This document shows positions 1 through 6,781 of a stretch of DNA of 20,116 nucleotides, in pieces (position 1 is the stretch's first letter; each line of letters starts with the position of its first letter). Position numbers and translations under genes: made by a program. The DNA lies in assembly GCA_964385045.1 (NCBI GenBank), contig CAYLNM010000077.1, positions 1 to 20,116 of the forward strand. The letters are read 5' to 3'. The stretch comes from CAYLNM01 sp964385045 (GTDB lineage Bacteria; Planctomycetota; Phycisphaerae; Phycisphaerales; SM1A02). Under the pieces are notes generated by a model. The model saw nothing but the letters and a program-made list of their open reading frames with translations. It was not told the origin of the DNA and did not search any database.

Positions 1-4
1 GCGC

Positions 5-54
5 GGCGGGGTGTGTGCGGGCGGGGTTCGGCGGGGTGTGTGCGGGCGGGAGCG
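5..54. repeat. 25-bp direct repeat, two copies, G-rich
   Basis: Positions 5-25 recur exactly at 30-50, giving a 25-bp period (copies 5-29 and 30-54, differing only in the last few bases). The stretch is rich in G runs separated by short loops and could form a G-quadruplex on the plus strand. It lies just beyond the 3' end of recO and has no coding evidence. Whether the array extends to the left cannot be seen. Confidence 0.6.
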
Positions 55-73
55 GCGGCGTGCACGGCCGGGC

Positions 74-1063
74 TCAGCCGTCGCCGAAGGCCCACTCGAT
101 CGCCGGCAGCTCACGGCCCACGACGTGCCGGGCGTAGACGGCGAGCAGGCGATTGGCCCGCTCGACCGGGTCCGGGCGAGCCGCGGCGTCGGTGGTGGTG
201 GCGGCGGTGGCGGCGGCGGCGGCCGGGGCCGGCGAGTCGGTCGAGGCACGAGGGTCCGGTGGGTCGTACGGGTCCTGCGGGTCGTGCGGGTCGCGGGCCT
301 CGAGCCGGTCGTGCGGGCGGGGAGCCGCGTGCGGGTCGCGCGACGTGGCGGGGGCCTGCGGGTCGTCCGCCCGGGGCCGGTCCTGCGGCGCGGGCGACGG
401 ACGCGGGGCGGACGGAGCGGACCCCGCGTTGCCGGCCGCCGATCCGGCCGCCGCGGCGCGGACCGCCTCGAAGGTGCTCCGCCGCAGCCGCCAGGTGCCG
501 GGGGCCCCGGCGGCATCGGGGTCGGCGGTGAAGCCGCCGGCGTCGGGCCGGAAGCCGAGGACGGGGGCATCGCCCTCCAGCGGTCCGCCCCGGGCCACGT
601 CCTCGTCCAGCCGCGGCGCGTAGCCGGCGGCGTCGAGCAGCAGCCACTGGAAGGCGAGCAGGGCGGGGCCGTCGGCCCCGGGCGTCTCGAGGCGGCGAAG
701 CAGCGCGAGCAGGCCGTCGTGGACCTCGGGATGGGGGTCGGCGTCGTCGAGCAGGTGGGCGACGAGGTCGGCGGCGAGCAGCGCGGCTCGGTTGGCCGAC
801 AGCCGCCGCCGCACCGCGGGGAACACCTCGAGCAGCCGCCACTCCGTCAGGGTGGCGAGATCGCGGCCGGGCTTGACGATGGCCACGAGCTGTCCCCGCG
901 TGCAGACCTCGAAGCCGCCGCTGAACATGCCGCGCTCGCGGCGGGCCCCCTTGGCGAGGCCCCGGATCGCGCCGTGCTCGCGGGTCAGGAGCCGGACCGT
1001 CTGGCTCGTCTCCGAGAAGTCCCACTGCCGCAGCGTGATGGCGTCGTCGGAGATCGTCGGCAT
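74..1063 (-). CDS. recO: DNA repair protein RecO with a proline/aspartate-rich insert
   Basis: RecO acts in the RecFOR pathway: it binds SSB-coated single-stranded DNA, anneals strands and helps load RecA. The product is 329 residues. The N-terminal OB-fold region (about 1-80) starts MPTISDDAITLRQWDFSETS and contains the family-typical ..REHGAIRGLAKGARR.. stretch. A helical domain follows (about 85-190). A low-complexity insert with DPH/DPQ/DPY/DPP tripeptides occupies roughly 215-290, before a short conserved C-terminus ending EWAFGDG. Typical RecO is about 240 residues, so the insert explains the excess. The four cysteines of the zinc finger found in some RecO proteins are absent; only one Cys (EVCTRG) is visible. 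The start at 1063 was chosen because the family's N-terminus begins there; the frame stays open further upstream but is low complexity. An AGGAG lies 12 nt upstream, rather far. The gene is divergent from the ParA gene. Confidence 0.88.
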   Translation of the reverse strand: MPTISDDAITLRQWDFSETSQTVRLLTREHGAIRGLAKGARRERGMFSGGFEVCTRGQLVAIVKPGRDLATLTEWRLLEVFPAVRRRLSANRAALLAADLVAHLLDDADPHPEVHDGLLALLRRLETPGADGPALLAFQWLLLDAAGYAPRLDEDVARGGPLEGDAPVLGFRPDAGGFTADPDAAGAPGTWRLRRSTFEAVRAAAAGSAAGNAGSAPSAPRPSPAPQDRPRADDPQAPATSRDPHAAPRPHDRLEARDPHDPQDPYDPPDPRASTDSPAPAAAAATAATTTDAAARPDPVERANRLLAVYARHVVGRELPAIEWAFGDG

Positions 1064-1236
1064 GCGGAACGGCGGCTCCTCGGCCGGGGGCGGAGCGAAC
1101 GAGGCGGCAGGGCGGCAGGGCGGCGGGGCGAAGAGCCGGCGGTCCGGCGCCCGCGCGTCCGCGGTCGCGCGGCGAGATCGCCGCCACCCGGCGATCGTGC
1201 GAGTCGGGCGCCGGAAAGGCGGTCCGGTGCCGACGA

Positions 1237-1242
1237 TATACT
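1237..1242 (+). promoter_or_regulatory. -10-like hexamer TATACT, possible leaderless promoter of the ParA gene
   Basis: TATACT matches the -10 consensus at 5 of 6 positions in an otherwise very G+C-rich 187-bp divergent intergenic region. It ends 8 nt before the ATG at 1251, so a normal transcription start would fall on or next to the start codon and the mRNA would lack a leader. No TTGACA-like -35 is visible at 16-18 bp; the bases at a 17-bp spacing are GAAAGG. Confidence 0.45.
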
Positions 1243-1250
1243 CGCCGTCC

Positions 1251-3152
1251 ATGGCCAAGACCAACGGTTCCGGCCCCCGAGTCGTCGCGCTGCTCAACCA
1301 GAAGGGCGGCGTCGGCAAGACGACCACGACCGCCAATCTGGGCCACGGGCTCGCCATCGCCGGCAAGCGGGTCTGCCTGATCGACCTCGATCCCCAGGGT
1401 CACCTCACGCTCCACCTCGGGATCGAGGCGGGGGACGTCGAGCGGACCGTGTACGACCTGATGGTCGACGAGGAGTGCCCGGTCGACGACTGCGTGATCC
1501 GCGAGGCCCGCCCGAACCTCGACGTGGTCCTCGCCGAGGTCGACCTCGCCGGGGCCGAGAGCGAGCTGGCGAGCCGGCCGGACCGGCGGACGATCCTCCG
1601 CGACCGATTCGCCGCGATCGGGGACCGCTACGACGTCGTCCTGATCGACTGCCCGCCGAGCCTCGGCCTGCTCACCGTCAACGCCCTGACGATGGCGGAC
1701 GAGCTCTTCGTGCCCATGCAGGCCCACTTCCTCGCCCTGCAGGGGGTCGGACGGCTGCTGGAGACGGTCCGGCTGGTGTGCTCCTCGGTCAACGCCGAGC
1801 TCACGGTCGCCGGCGTGATCCTCTGCATGTTCGAGCGGCAGACCACGCTCGCCAAGGAGATCCTCGCCGACCTCGAGGACTTCTTCGAGAGCTACCGCGC
1901 GGCCGACGTGCCCTGGTCGGAGTGCCGGGTGCTCCAGCCGCCGATCCGCCGCAACATCAAGCTGGCCGAGGCCCCGAGCTTCGGCAACACGATCTTCGAC
2001 TACGCCCCGTGGTGCCCCGGCGCGATCGACTACCGCCGCCTGGCCGCCTCGCTGCTCGAGCGGTGGGGCGAGGCCGTCGAGGGGCTGGCGCCGATCGAGG
2101 ACGACGAGGAGGCGGCGACGCCCGTGGTGGGGGCGGCGGCGGAACCGGTGGGAACGACGAGCGACGCGCCGGGCGACGCGCCGGCGGCGGATGCCGGCCC
2201 GGTCAGCGTCGGGCCGGCGAGTCGCGGCATCGCGTCGGTGGCCCCGCCGCGGACCGAGGCGCGGGACGAGCCGGACCGCGCGGGGGAGCACGGCGCGGCC
2301 GACGCCGGAGGCCGGGCGAACGCGGAGATCGCGGGGGGCACGGCGGACGCGCCGGGCGCGGGGGACGCGGGGGACCCCCGGATCGCTGAGAGCACGACGG
2401 ACGCGACGGACGCGACGGACGCACCGGGCGCTGGGGACGCGGGGATCGCTGGGGGCACGGCTGACGCGGGGGACTCGGCCGGCGCACATGATGCAAGCGG
2501 CCCGGGGACCGGGAGCGCCGTGCATGACGCGATCGACGGCGAGGACCCGGCGACCGGCGACCGGACGCCGCGTGCGGACGGCGGCGCCGGCACGCCCGAC
2601 GATCGCCCCGAGCCGCCGACCGTCGAGGTCGTCCGCCGCGAGGCCGGCGCGGGCCGCGAGGCGGGCGACGGGGGCGGCGCGGAGACGGCGAGCGAGGCTG
2701 CCCGGCGCGAGCCCCCGGCGTCCGACCCGGCCTCGGACGAGGCCGCCGACCTGCGAGCGAGCGATCCGCCGCCGGAGCCGGGCCGGGCCCAGCCCCCGAC
2801 GATCGAGACGCCCGTCCGCGGGGACGTGGCCGCACCGAGCCGCATGCCGGCCGAGCCCCGGCCCGGCACCACCGAGATCGACGGAGCACGGGAGCCCGAT
2901 GCGAGTCCCGGCCCCGACGTCGCGGTGCCGGACGCGGACTTCGATCCGCGGGCCGAGGACCCGGACCCCGCGTCGGCCCACGGCGACCGGTCCGGCGGCA
3001 CGACCGGGTCGAGCGATGGGGCCGGCGACGGGGACGAGCACACGGGCGCGGATGCGGGCGGGCCGCCGCGCGAGCCGTCGAACGTGACCGGGGACGGGAC
3101 GATGTACCACGGCGTCCGCGCGGACCTCACGCCGCGCGGATCGCACGACTAG
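1251..3152 (+). CDS. parA: ParA/Soj-family ATPase with a ~370-residue low-complexity C-terminal tail
   Basis: This is a ParA-type (deviant Walker) ATPase; relatives position chromosomes, plasmids or protein complexes by ATP-dependent DNA binding. In the 633-residue product the ATPase occupies about residues 8-265. It has the deviant Walker A KGGVGKTT (18-25), A' motif LIDLDPQG, Walker B VLIDCPPSLG and the RRNIKLAEAPSFG segment typical of Soj. From about 280 on the chain is Ala/Gly/Asp/Pro/Glu-rich, strongly acidic and probably disordered, with an internal 72-bp-offset repeat. Known ParA proteins are about 250-300 residues. The ATG at 1251 fits the family start and sits 8 nt after a TATACT box. 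A GTG at 1227 with GGAAAGG 7 nt before it is a possible alternative. No parB and no parS-like palindrome were seen. The VanZ-like gene follows after 12 bp, probably in the same operon. Confidence 0.9.
   Translation: MAKTNGSGPRVVALLNQKGGVGKTTTTANLGHGLAIAGKRVCLIDLDPQGHLTLHLGIEAGDVERTVYDLMVDEECPVDDCVIREARPNLDVVLAEVDLAGAESELASRPDRRTILRDRFAAIGDRYDVVLIDCPPSLGLLTVNALTMADELFVPMQAHFLALQGVGRLLETVRLVCSSVNAELTVAGVILCMFERQTTLAKEILADLEDFFESYRAADVPWSECRVLQPPIRRNIKLAEAPSFGNTIFDYAPWCPGAIDYRRLAASLLERWGEAVEGLAPIEDDEEAATPVVGAAAEPVGTTSDAPGDAPAADAGPVSVGPASRGIASVAPPRTEARDEPDRAGEHGAADAGGRANAEIAGGTADAPGAGDAGDPRIAESTTDATDATDAPGAGDAGIAGGTADAGDSAGAHDASGPGTGSAVHDAIDGEDPATGDRTPRADGGAGTPDDRPEPPTVEVVRREAGAGREAGDGGGAETASEAARREPPASDPASDEAADLRASDPPPEPGRAQPPTIETPVRGDVAAPSRMPAEPRPGTTEIDGAREPDASPGPDVAVPDADFDPRAEDPDPASAHGDRSGGTTGSSDGAGDGDEHTGADAGGPPREPSNVTGDGTMYHGVRADLTPRGSHD
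2344..2480 (+). repeat. 72-bp-offset imperfect duplication in the ParA tail
   Basis: The block starting at 2344 (cggacgcgccgggcg...) recurs at 2416 with two substitutions over about 29 bp. A following block (atcgctg..gcacg) recurs from 2382 to 2445, the difference being a 9-bp, three-codon deletion. Both offsets are multiples of three, so the reading frame is kept. This looks like in-frame expansion of the disordered tail. Confidence 0.55.
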
Positions 3153-3164
3153 GCCCGCTGCCGC

Positions 3165-4520
3165 GTGTCACCGACCGACCTGCCGCCCGATCCCCCCGGG
3201 CCCGACGCCCGGCTTCACCGGCCGTGGCGGGTGGCGCTCGTGGTGTACGGAGTGCTGCTGACCGCCGGCACGCACTGGCCGAACTTCACCTTCGGCGAGG
3301 AGATGCCGGCGTCCGACAAGACGACGCATCTGTTCGCCTTCGCGATCCTCACCGTGATCCTGTTCCGCACCGGCTGGCCCGGCACGCCGTGGCGGGCGGC
3401 GGGCGTCGCCCTCGTCTGGTCGGTGCTCGACGAGCTGACGCAGGCGATCCCCGGCCTCAACCGCGTGGTCGGGCCATCGGACATGGTCGCCAACGCCCTC
3501 GGCTGCCTGCTCGCGGGGGCGTGGCTCACGGCCCTCGGGCCGGTGGGCGGTCCGCCGTCGCGCTGGCGGTACGCGATGCTCCGGGCCACCTTCGACCGAG
3601 TCTTCGTGCGCCCGGCGGCGTGGATCCTCGCCACGGTCCTCGCCGCGGTGACCGTCGGGACGTACGTGCTGCTGCGGCGGACCGATCCGCCGCTGCCCGC
3701 GATCGGCTGGCTCGAGGGCGTCGCGGTGGAGCGCGCGCTCGTCCTGCTCGTGGCGGTGGTCTCGGCCCACGTCGGCGTGCTGGCGGTGATGTGGTGGTGG
3801 CAGCGGTCGATCGACCGGGCCCGCGAGCACGGCGTGTGCGTCGGGTGCGGGCAGGATCTCGACGGCGGCGCGGCGGAGACGCCGACGGCCGCCGACCGCA
3901 CGCCGGCCTCTGACGACGACGACGGTGCCCGCGAGGATGCGAGCGGTGTGGACCGCGTCCAGCGCCGCGACGCGGCGACTGCCGTCGGCACGAGCGATCC
4001 CGGCAGTCGGAGCGGTCCGAGCGACACCGAAGCGCGCGATCCGGCGCGATCGTCCGACGTCTTCCTCGATCCTCGTCCGTGCCCGACGTGCGGCCGCGTC
4101 GCGTGGGCCGTCGCGTGGCTGCAGTCCTCGCCGCTCCGTCCCGCCGCGATGGCCCGCGCCGCGGCCCCGCCCGCCACCGCCGCGGTCGCCATCCTCGGGC
4201 TGGCGACGGCGATCGTCTTCGTGTTCCCGTACCTGCTGCAGGCGGCGATCGACTCGCCGATCGAGCCGGTCGCCGACGCGGTCCGTCGCGGGCTGTTCGC
4301 GATCCCGGAGACGCTCGGCCTCTCGATCGACCTCGCGATCAGCGGCACCGTGCTCGCGTGGGCGACGCTGGTGACGCGACGGCGCATGGCCCGGGCGTTC
4401 GACCGGCCGCGGATCTGCCGCGCGTGCGGCCACGACCTCCGCGGCACGCCGACGCGGCTCGGCCGGGGCCGCTGCACCGAGTGCGGCGAGGTCTTCCTGC
4501 GGATGGACGACGCGGCGTGA
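3165..4520 (+). CDS. VanZ-like membrane protein with split and C-terminal zinc ribbons
   Basis: Residues about 20-125 are VanZ-like: a first helix (WRVALVVYGVLLTAGTHW), then SDKTTHLFAFAIL (about 49-61) and DELTQAIPGLNRVVGPSD..AN..G (about 88-110), the conserved D..H and DE..Q..D..N pattern of the family. VanZ homologues can affect teicoplanin susceptibility, but the biochemical role is unclear. More membrane helices follow at about 152-170 and 190-212. A CxxC (CVGCGQDL, about 224) and a second CxxC (CPTCGR, about 306) are separated by ~75 low-complexity residues, as if one zinc ribbon had been split. After two more hydrophobic segments (about 330-365 and 385-403) comes an intact ribbon, CRACGHDLRG..CTECG (about 418-441), characteristic of planctomycete proteins. 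The GTG start at 3165 was chosen to keep the first helix; no Shine-Dalgarno is visible. It follows the ParA stop by 12 bp and overlaps murJ by GTGA. Membrane location is clear; function is not. Confidence 0.8.
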   Translation: MSPTDLPPDPPGPDARLHRPWRVALVVYGVLLTAGTHWPNFTFGEEMPASDKTTHLFAFAILTVILFRTGWPGTPWRAAGVALVWSVLDELTQAIPGLNRVVGPSDMVANALGCLLAGAWLTALGPVGGPPSRWRYAMLRATFDRVFVRPAAWILATVLAAVTVGTYVLLRRTDPPLPAIGWLEGVAVERALVLLVAVVSAHVGVLAVMWWWQRSIDRAREHGVCVGCGQDLDGGAAETPTAADRTPASDDDDGAREDASGVDRVQRRDAATAVGTSDPGSRSGPSDTEARDPARSSDVFLDPRPCPTCGRVAWAVAWLQSSPLRPAAMARAAAPPATAAVAILGLATAIVFVFPYLLQAAIDSPIEPVADAVRRGLFAIPETLGLSIDLAISGTVLAWATLVTRRRMARAFDRPRICRACGHDLRGTPTRLGRGRCTECGEVFLRMDDAA

Positions 4521-6754
4521 GCGGGCGCGACGCCGAGCCGGGTGCACCGCGACCCGCTGGCGCGGAGGGAGAGCACGGAGGGCCGCAGCAGGTCGGGGAC
4601 CGCGAGGAGGACGAGAGCGGCGCGCGACGCTCGGGGTCGGTGATCGGCGGCGGCGGCGTCTTCGGCGGCAGCGGTGGCCGCGGTGCCGGCGATGGCGGCG
4701 GTGACGGCGGTGACGGCGGTGGCCGCGATGGCGGCCGCAACAGCGCCGGTGGCGGTGGCGACGATCTCCGCGACGACGGGGGCGGCGGCGGCGTCTTCGG
4801 CGGCGGCGGCGGCCGCGGTGCCGGCGATGGCGGCGGTGGCCGCGATGGCGGTCGCAACAGCGCCGGTGGCAGTGGCGACGATCTCCGCGACGACGGGGGC
4901 GGCGGGGACAGCGGCGACGGTCTCGGCAACGGCGGCGGTGACACGGCCGGTCGCGGCGGCTTCGCGCGGAACGTCCGCACGGTGTCCGGGCTCACGCTCG
5001 CGAGCCGGGTGACGGGGCTCGCCCGCGATGCGGCGCTCGCCCGCGTGCTCGGGGCGGGCCCCGTGGCCGACGCGTTCCTTTTCGCGTTCATGGTGCCGAA
5101 CCTCTTTCGCCGACTCTTCGGCGAGGGCGCACTCGCCGCGGCGTTCCTTCCGGTGTATGCGCGACTGACGGACCGCCACCCGGAGGCCGGGCGCCGGCTG
5201 GGCCGCCGGGTGATCGGCACGATGGTGGTGGCCCTCTCGCTGCTCGTGCTCCTCGCGGAGCTCGCGCTCCTGCTGGGAGAGCTCCTCGGCGAGGGCGTCC
5301 TGGCCGGTCGGCTCGCGATGGTGCTCCTTCCGTACGCGCCGATGGTCTGCGCGGTGGCCATCCTGGGCGCCATGCTGCAGGTGCGCGGGCGATTCGGGCC
5401 CACGGCCGCGGCACCGCTGCTGCTCAACGGCGTGATGATCGCGGCGCTGGTGCTGCCCGCCCGCCGGCTGGCGGAGGATCCGTCGCGACACGCCGGACTG
5501 CTGGCCCTCGGGGTGGTGCTCGCGGGCGTCCTGCAGGTGCTGTGGGCGTTGGCCGCCCTGCGGGCGAGCGAGCGGCCGGACGGCGACGCGGCCGCCGGCA
5601 CCGATCGCCGCGGCGATCCGGCGGGCACCGACCACGTCGACCCCGCACCCGGCGATGCGGCGGGCACCGGCGACCTCGACCCCGAGCCCGTCGATGCGGA
5701 CCGCCCCGGGACCTCGGCGACCGCGGACCCGGATCTCCTCGCCCGTCGCGGCGCCCGTGACGTGCTGCGGCACGCCATCCCGATGATGATCGGGCTCGGG
5801 GCGCTGCAGCTCGGCACGCTGATCGACGGCCTGATCGCGAGCTGGCCGTCGGTGGTCGGACCGACGGTGCTCGGCATCGACTACCCGCTCGCACCCGGGG
5901 CGATGACGACGATCACGCTGTCCCAGCGGCTGTACCAGTTCCCGCTCGGCGTCTTCGGCATCGCCATCGCCACCGCGATCTTCCCGCTGCTCGCCCGGCG
6001 GGCCGCGGCCGGGGATCCGGCCGGCGTCCGGACGACGGTGCGCGACGGCCTGCGGCTCGTCGCCCTCATCGCGCTGCCGGCGTCGCTCGGGCTCGTACTC
6101 GTGCGCGAGCCGCTGATCGCGACGCTGTTCGAGGGCGGCGACTTCACCGCCGCCGACACGGCCCGCGCCGCGCCGGTGGTCGCGGCCTACGGGGCCGGCG
6201 TCTGGGCCTACTCGGCGGTGCACGTCCTGGCCCGCGCCTTCTACGCCCTCGAGCGCCCCCGCACGCCCGTGCGCATCGCCTTGATCGCAGTGTTCGTGGG
6301 GCTGGTCCTCAACCTCGTCCTCATCTGGACGCCCCTGCGCGAGGCGGGGCTGGCGGTCGCGACCGCGGTCGGCAGCGCGCTGCAGGTGGTGCTGCTGCTT
6401 CGCGCCCTCGGCCCCGAGCTCGGGCGCCGCCATGGCGGGGTCCCGACCGCCCCGGCGTCCGCCGGCGGAGCCCACGTCGTGGATGCTCCGACGCGGAGGG
6501 CGATCGGCCGCTGCGCCGGACTGACCGCGGTGATGGGGCTCGCGGTGGCCGGGCTGGACGCGGTGGCGGGCGTGCCGCTGGACGCGGCGGTGGGGGGATG
6601 GTCCGGCGCCGCCGGGCGCCTCGCGGTGCTCGTCGGCGGCGGCGCGCTCGTCTACGGCGGCCTGGCCGCGATGCTCCGCCTGCCCGAGCTCACGTCGCTG
6701 CTCGGCCGCCGCCCAAGGACCTCCGGAGGATCGGACCCGGCCGCGAACGCCTGA
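4517..6754 (+). CDS. murJ: Lipid II flippase MurJ (MviN) with a glycine-rich N-terminal extension
   Basis: MurJ flips lipid-linked peptidoglycan precursor across the cytoplasmic membrane. The core begins near residue 147 with the family signature: SRVTGLARDAALARVLGAG, then DAFLFAFMVPNLFRRLFGEG and AAFLPVYARL. Later comes QRLYQFPLGVFGIAIATAIF, with the conserved Arg of transmembrane segment 8. The product is 745 residues against about 500-550 for the family. The excess is a ~147-residue Gly/Asp/Arg-rich N-terminus made of a tandem repeat and an Asp/Pro/Ala-rich loop (about 350-410) between the two halves. The GTG at 4517 overlaps the VanZ-like stop (GTGA), which supports translational coupling. 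An in-frame GTG at 4982 could start a core-only protein, so the real start needs checking. The C-terminal hydrophobic segments reach nearly to the stop. This is a MOP-superfamily polytopic membrane protein. Confidence 0.88.
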   Translation: MSGRDAEPGAPRPAGAEGEHGGPQQVGDREEDESGARRSGSVIGGGGVFGGSGGRGAGDGGGDGGDGGGRDGGRNSAGGGGDDLRDDGGGGGVFGGGGGRGAGDGGGGRDGGRNSAGGSGDDLRDDGGGGDSGDGLGNGGGDTAGRGGFARNVRTVSGLTLASRVTGLARDAALARVLGAGPVADAFLFAFMVPNLFRRLFGEGALAAAFLPVYARLTDRHPEAGRRLGRRVIGTMVVALSLLVLLAELALLLGELLGEGVLAGRLAMVLLPYAPMVCAVAILGAMLQVRGRFGPTAAAPLLLNGVMIAALVLPARRLAEDPSRHAGLLALGVVLAGVLQVLWALAALRASERPDGDAAAGTDRRGDPAGTDHVDPAPGDAAGTGDLDPEPVDADRPGTSATADPDLLARRGARDVLRHAIPMMIGLGALQLGTLIDGLIASWPSVVGPTVLGIDYPLAPGAMTTITLSQRLYQFPLGVFGIAIATAIFPLLARRAAAGDPAGVRTTVRDGLRLVALIALPASLGLVLVREPLIATLFEGGDFTAADTARAAPVVAAYGAGVWAYSAVHVLARAFYALERPRTPVRIALIAVFVGLVLNLVLIWTPLREAGLAVATAVGSALQVVLLLRALGPELGRRHGGVPTAPASAGGAHVVDAPTRRAIGRCAGLTAVMGLAVAGLDAVAGVPLDAAVGGWSGAAGRLAVLVGGGALVYGGLAAMLRLPELTSLLGRRPRTSGGSDPAANA
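4658..4907 (+). repeat. Large imperfect tandem repeat encoding the MurJ glycine-rich extension
   Basis: Copy 1 starts at 4658 (gtcttcggcgg) and copy 2 at 4793, an offset of 135 bp (45 codons). Copy 2 is about 115 bp because it lacks an internal short GGTGACGGC-type duplication. Both copies encode VFGG..GGRGAGDGGG..RDGGRNSAGG.GDDLRDDGGGG. The offset and the internal gap are multiples of three. Confidence 0.75.
5612..5689 (+). repeat. 39-bp tandem duplication in the MurJ mid-protein loop
   Basis: Positions 5612-5650 and 5651-5689 are adjacent 39-bp units starting ggcgatccggcgggcacc and ggcgatgcggcgggcacc, with a handful of differences. They encode 13-residue units (GDPAGTDHVDPAP and GDAAGTGDLDPEP) in the loop between the N- and C-terminal halves of MurJ. 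Confidence 0.75.
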
Positions 6755-6781
6755 TCGGCCGCCGGGCGACGACGGTCAGGC
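6749..6781. terminator. Inverted repeat spanning the convergent murJ and methyltransferase stop codons
   Basis: GCCTGATCG (6749-6757) pairs with CGGTCAGGC (6773-6781), giving nine base pairs with one G-T wobble and a 15-nt loop. The murJ TGA (6752-6754) and the methyltransferase TGA (minus strand, 6776-6778) sit in opposite arms. It could end transcription in both directions, but there is no T-run, so intrinsic termination is uncertain. Confidence 0.35.

Noticed and set aside
1064..1250. parS-type centromere near the ParA gene
   Set aside because: No TGTTTCACGTGAAACA-like palindrome was found in the intergenic region or elsewhere on inspection.
4674..5012. Ala/Val/Thr-rich frame on the plus strand inside the MurJ repeat
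   Set aside because: It is a frame-shifted reading of the same tandem repeat; the apparent peptide regularity comes from the DNA repeat.
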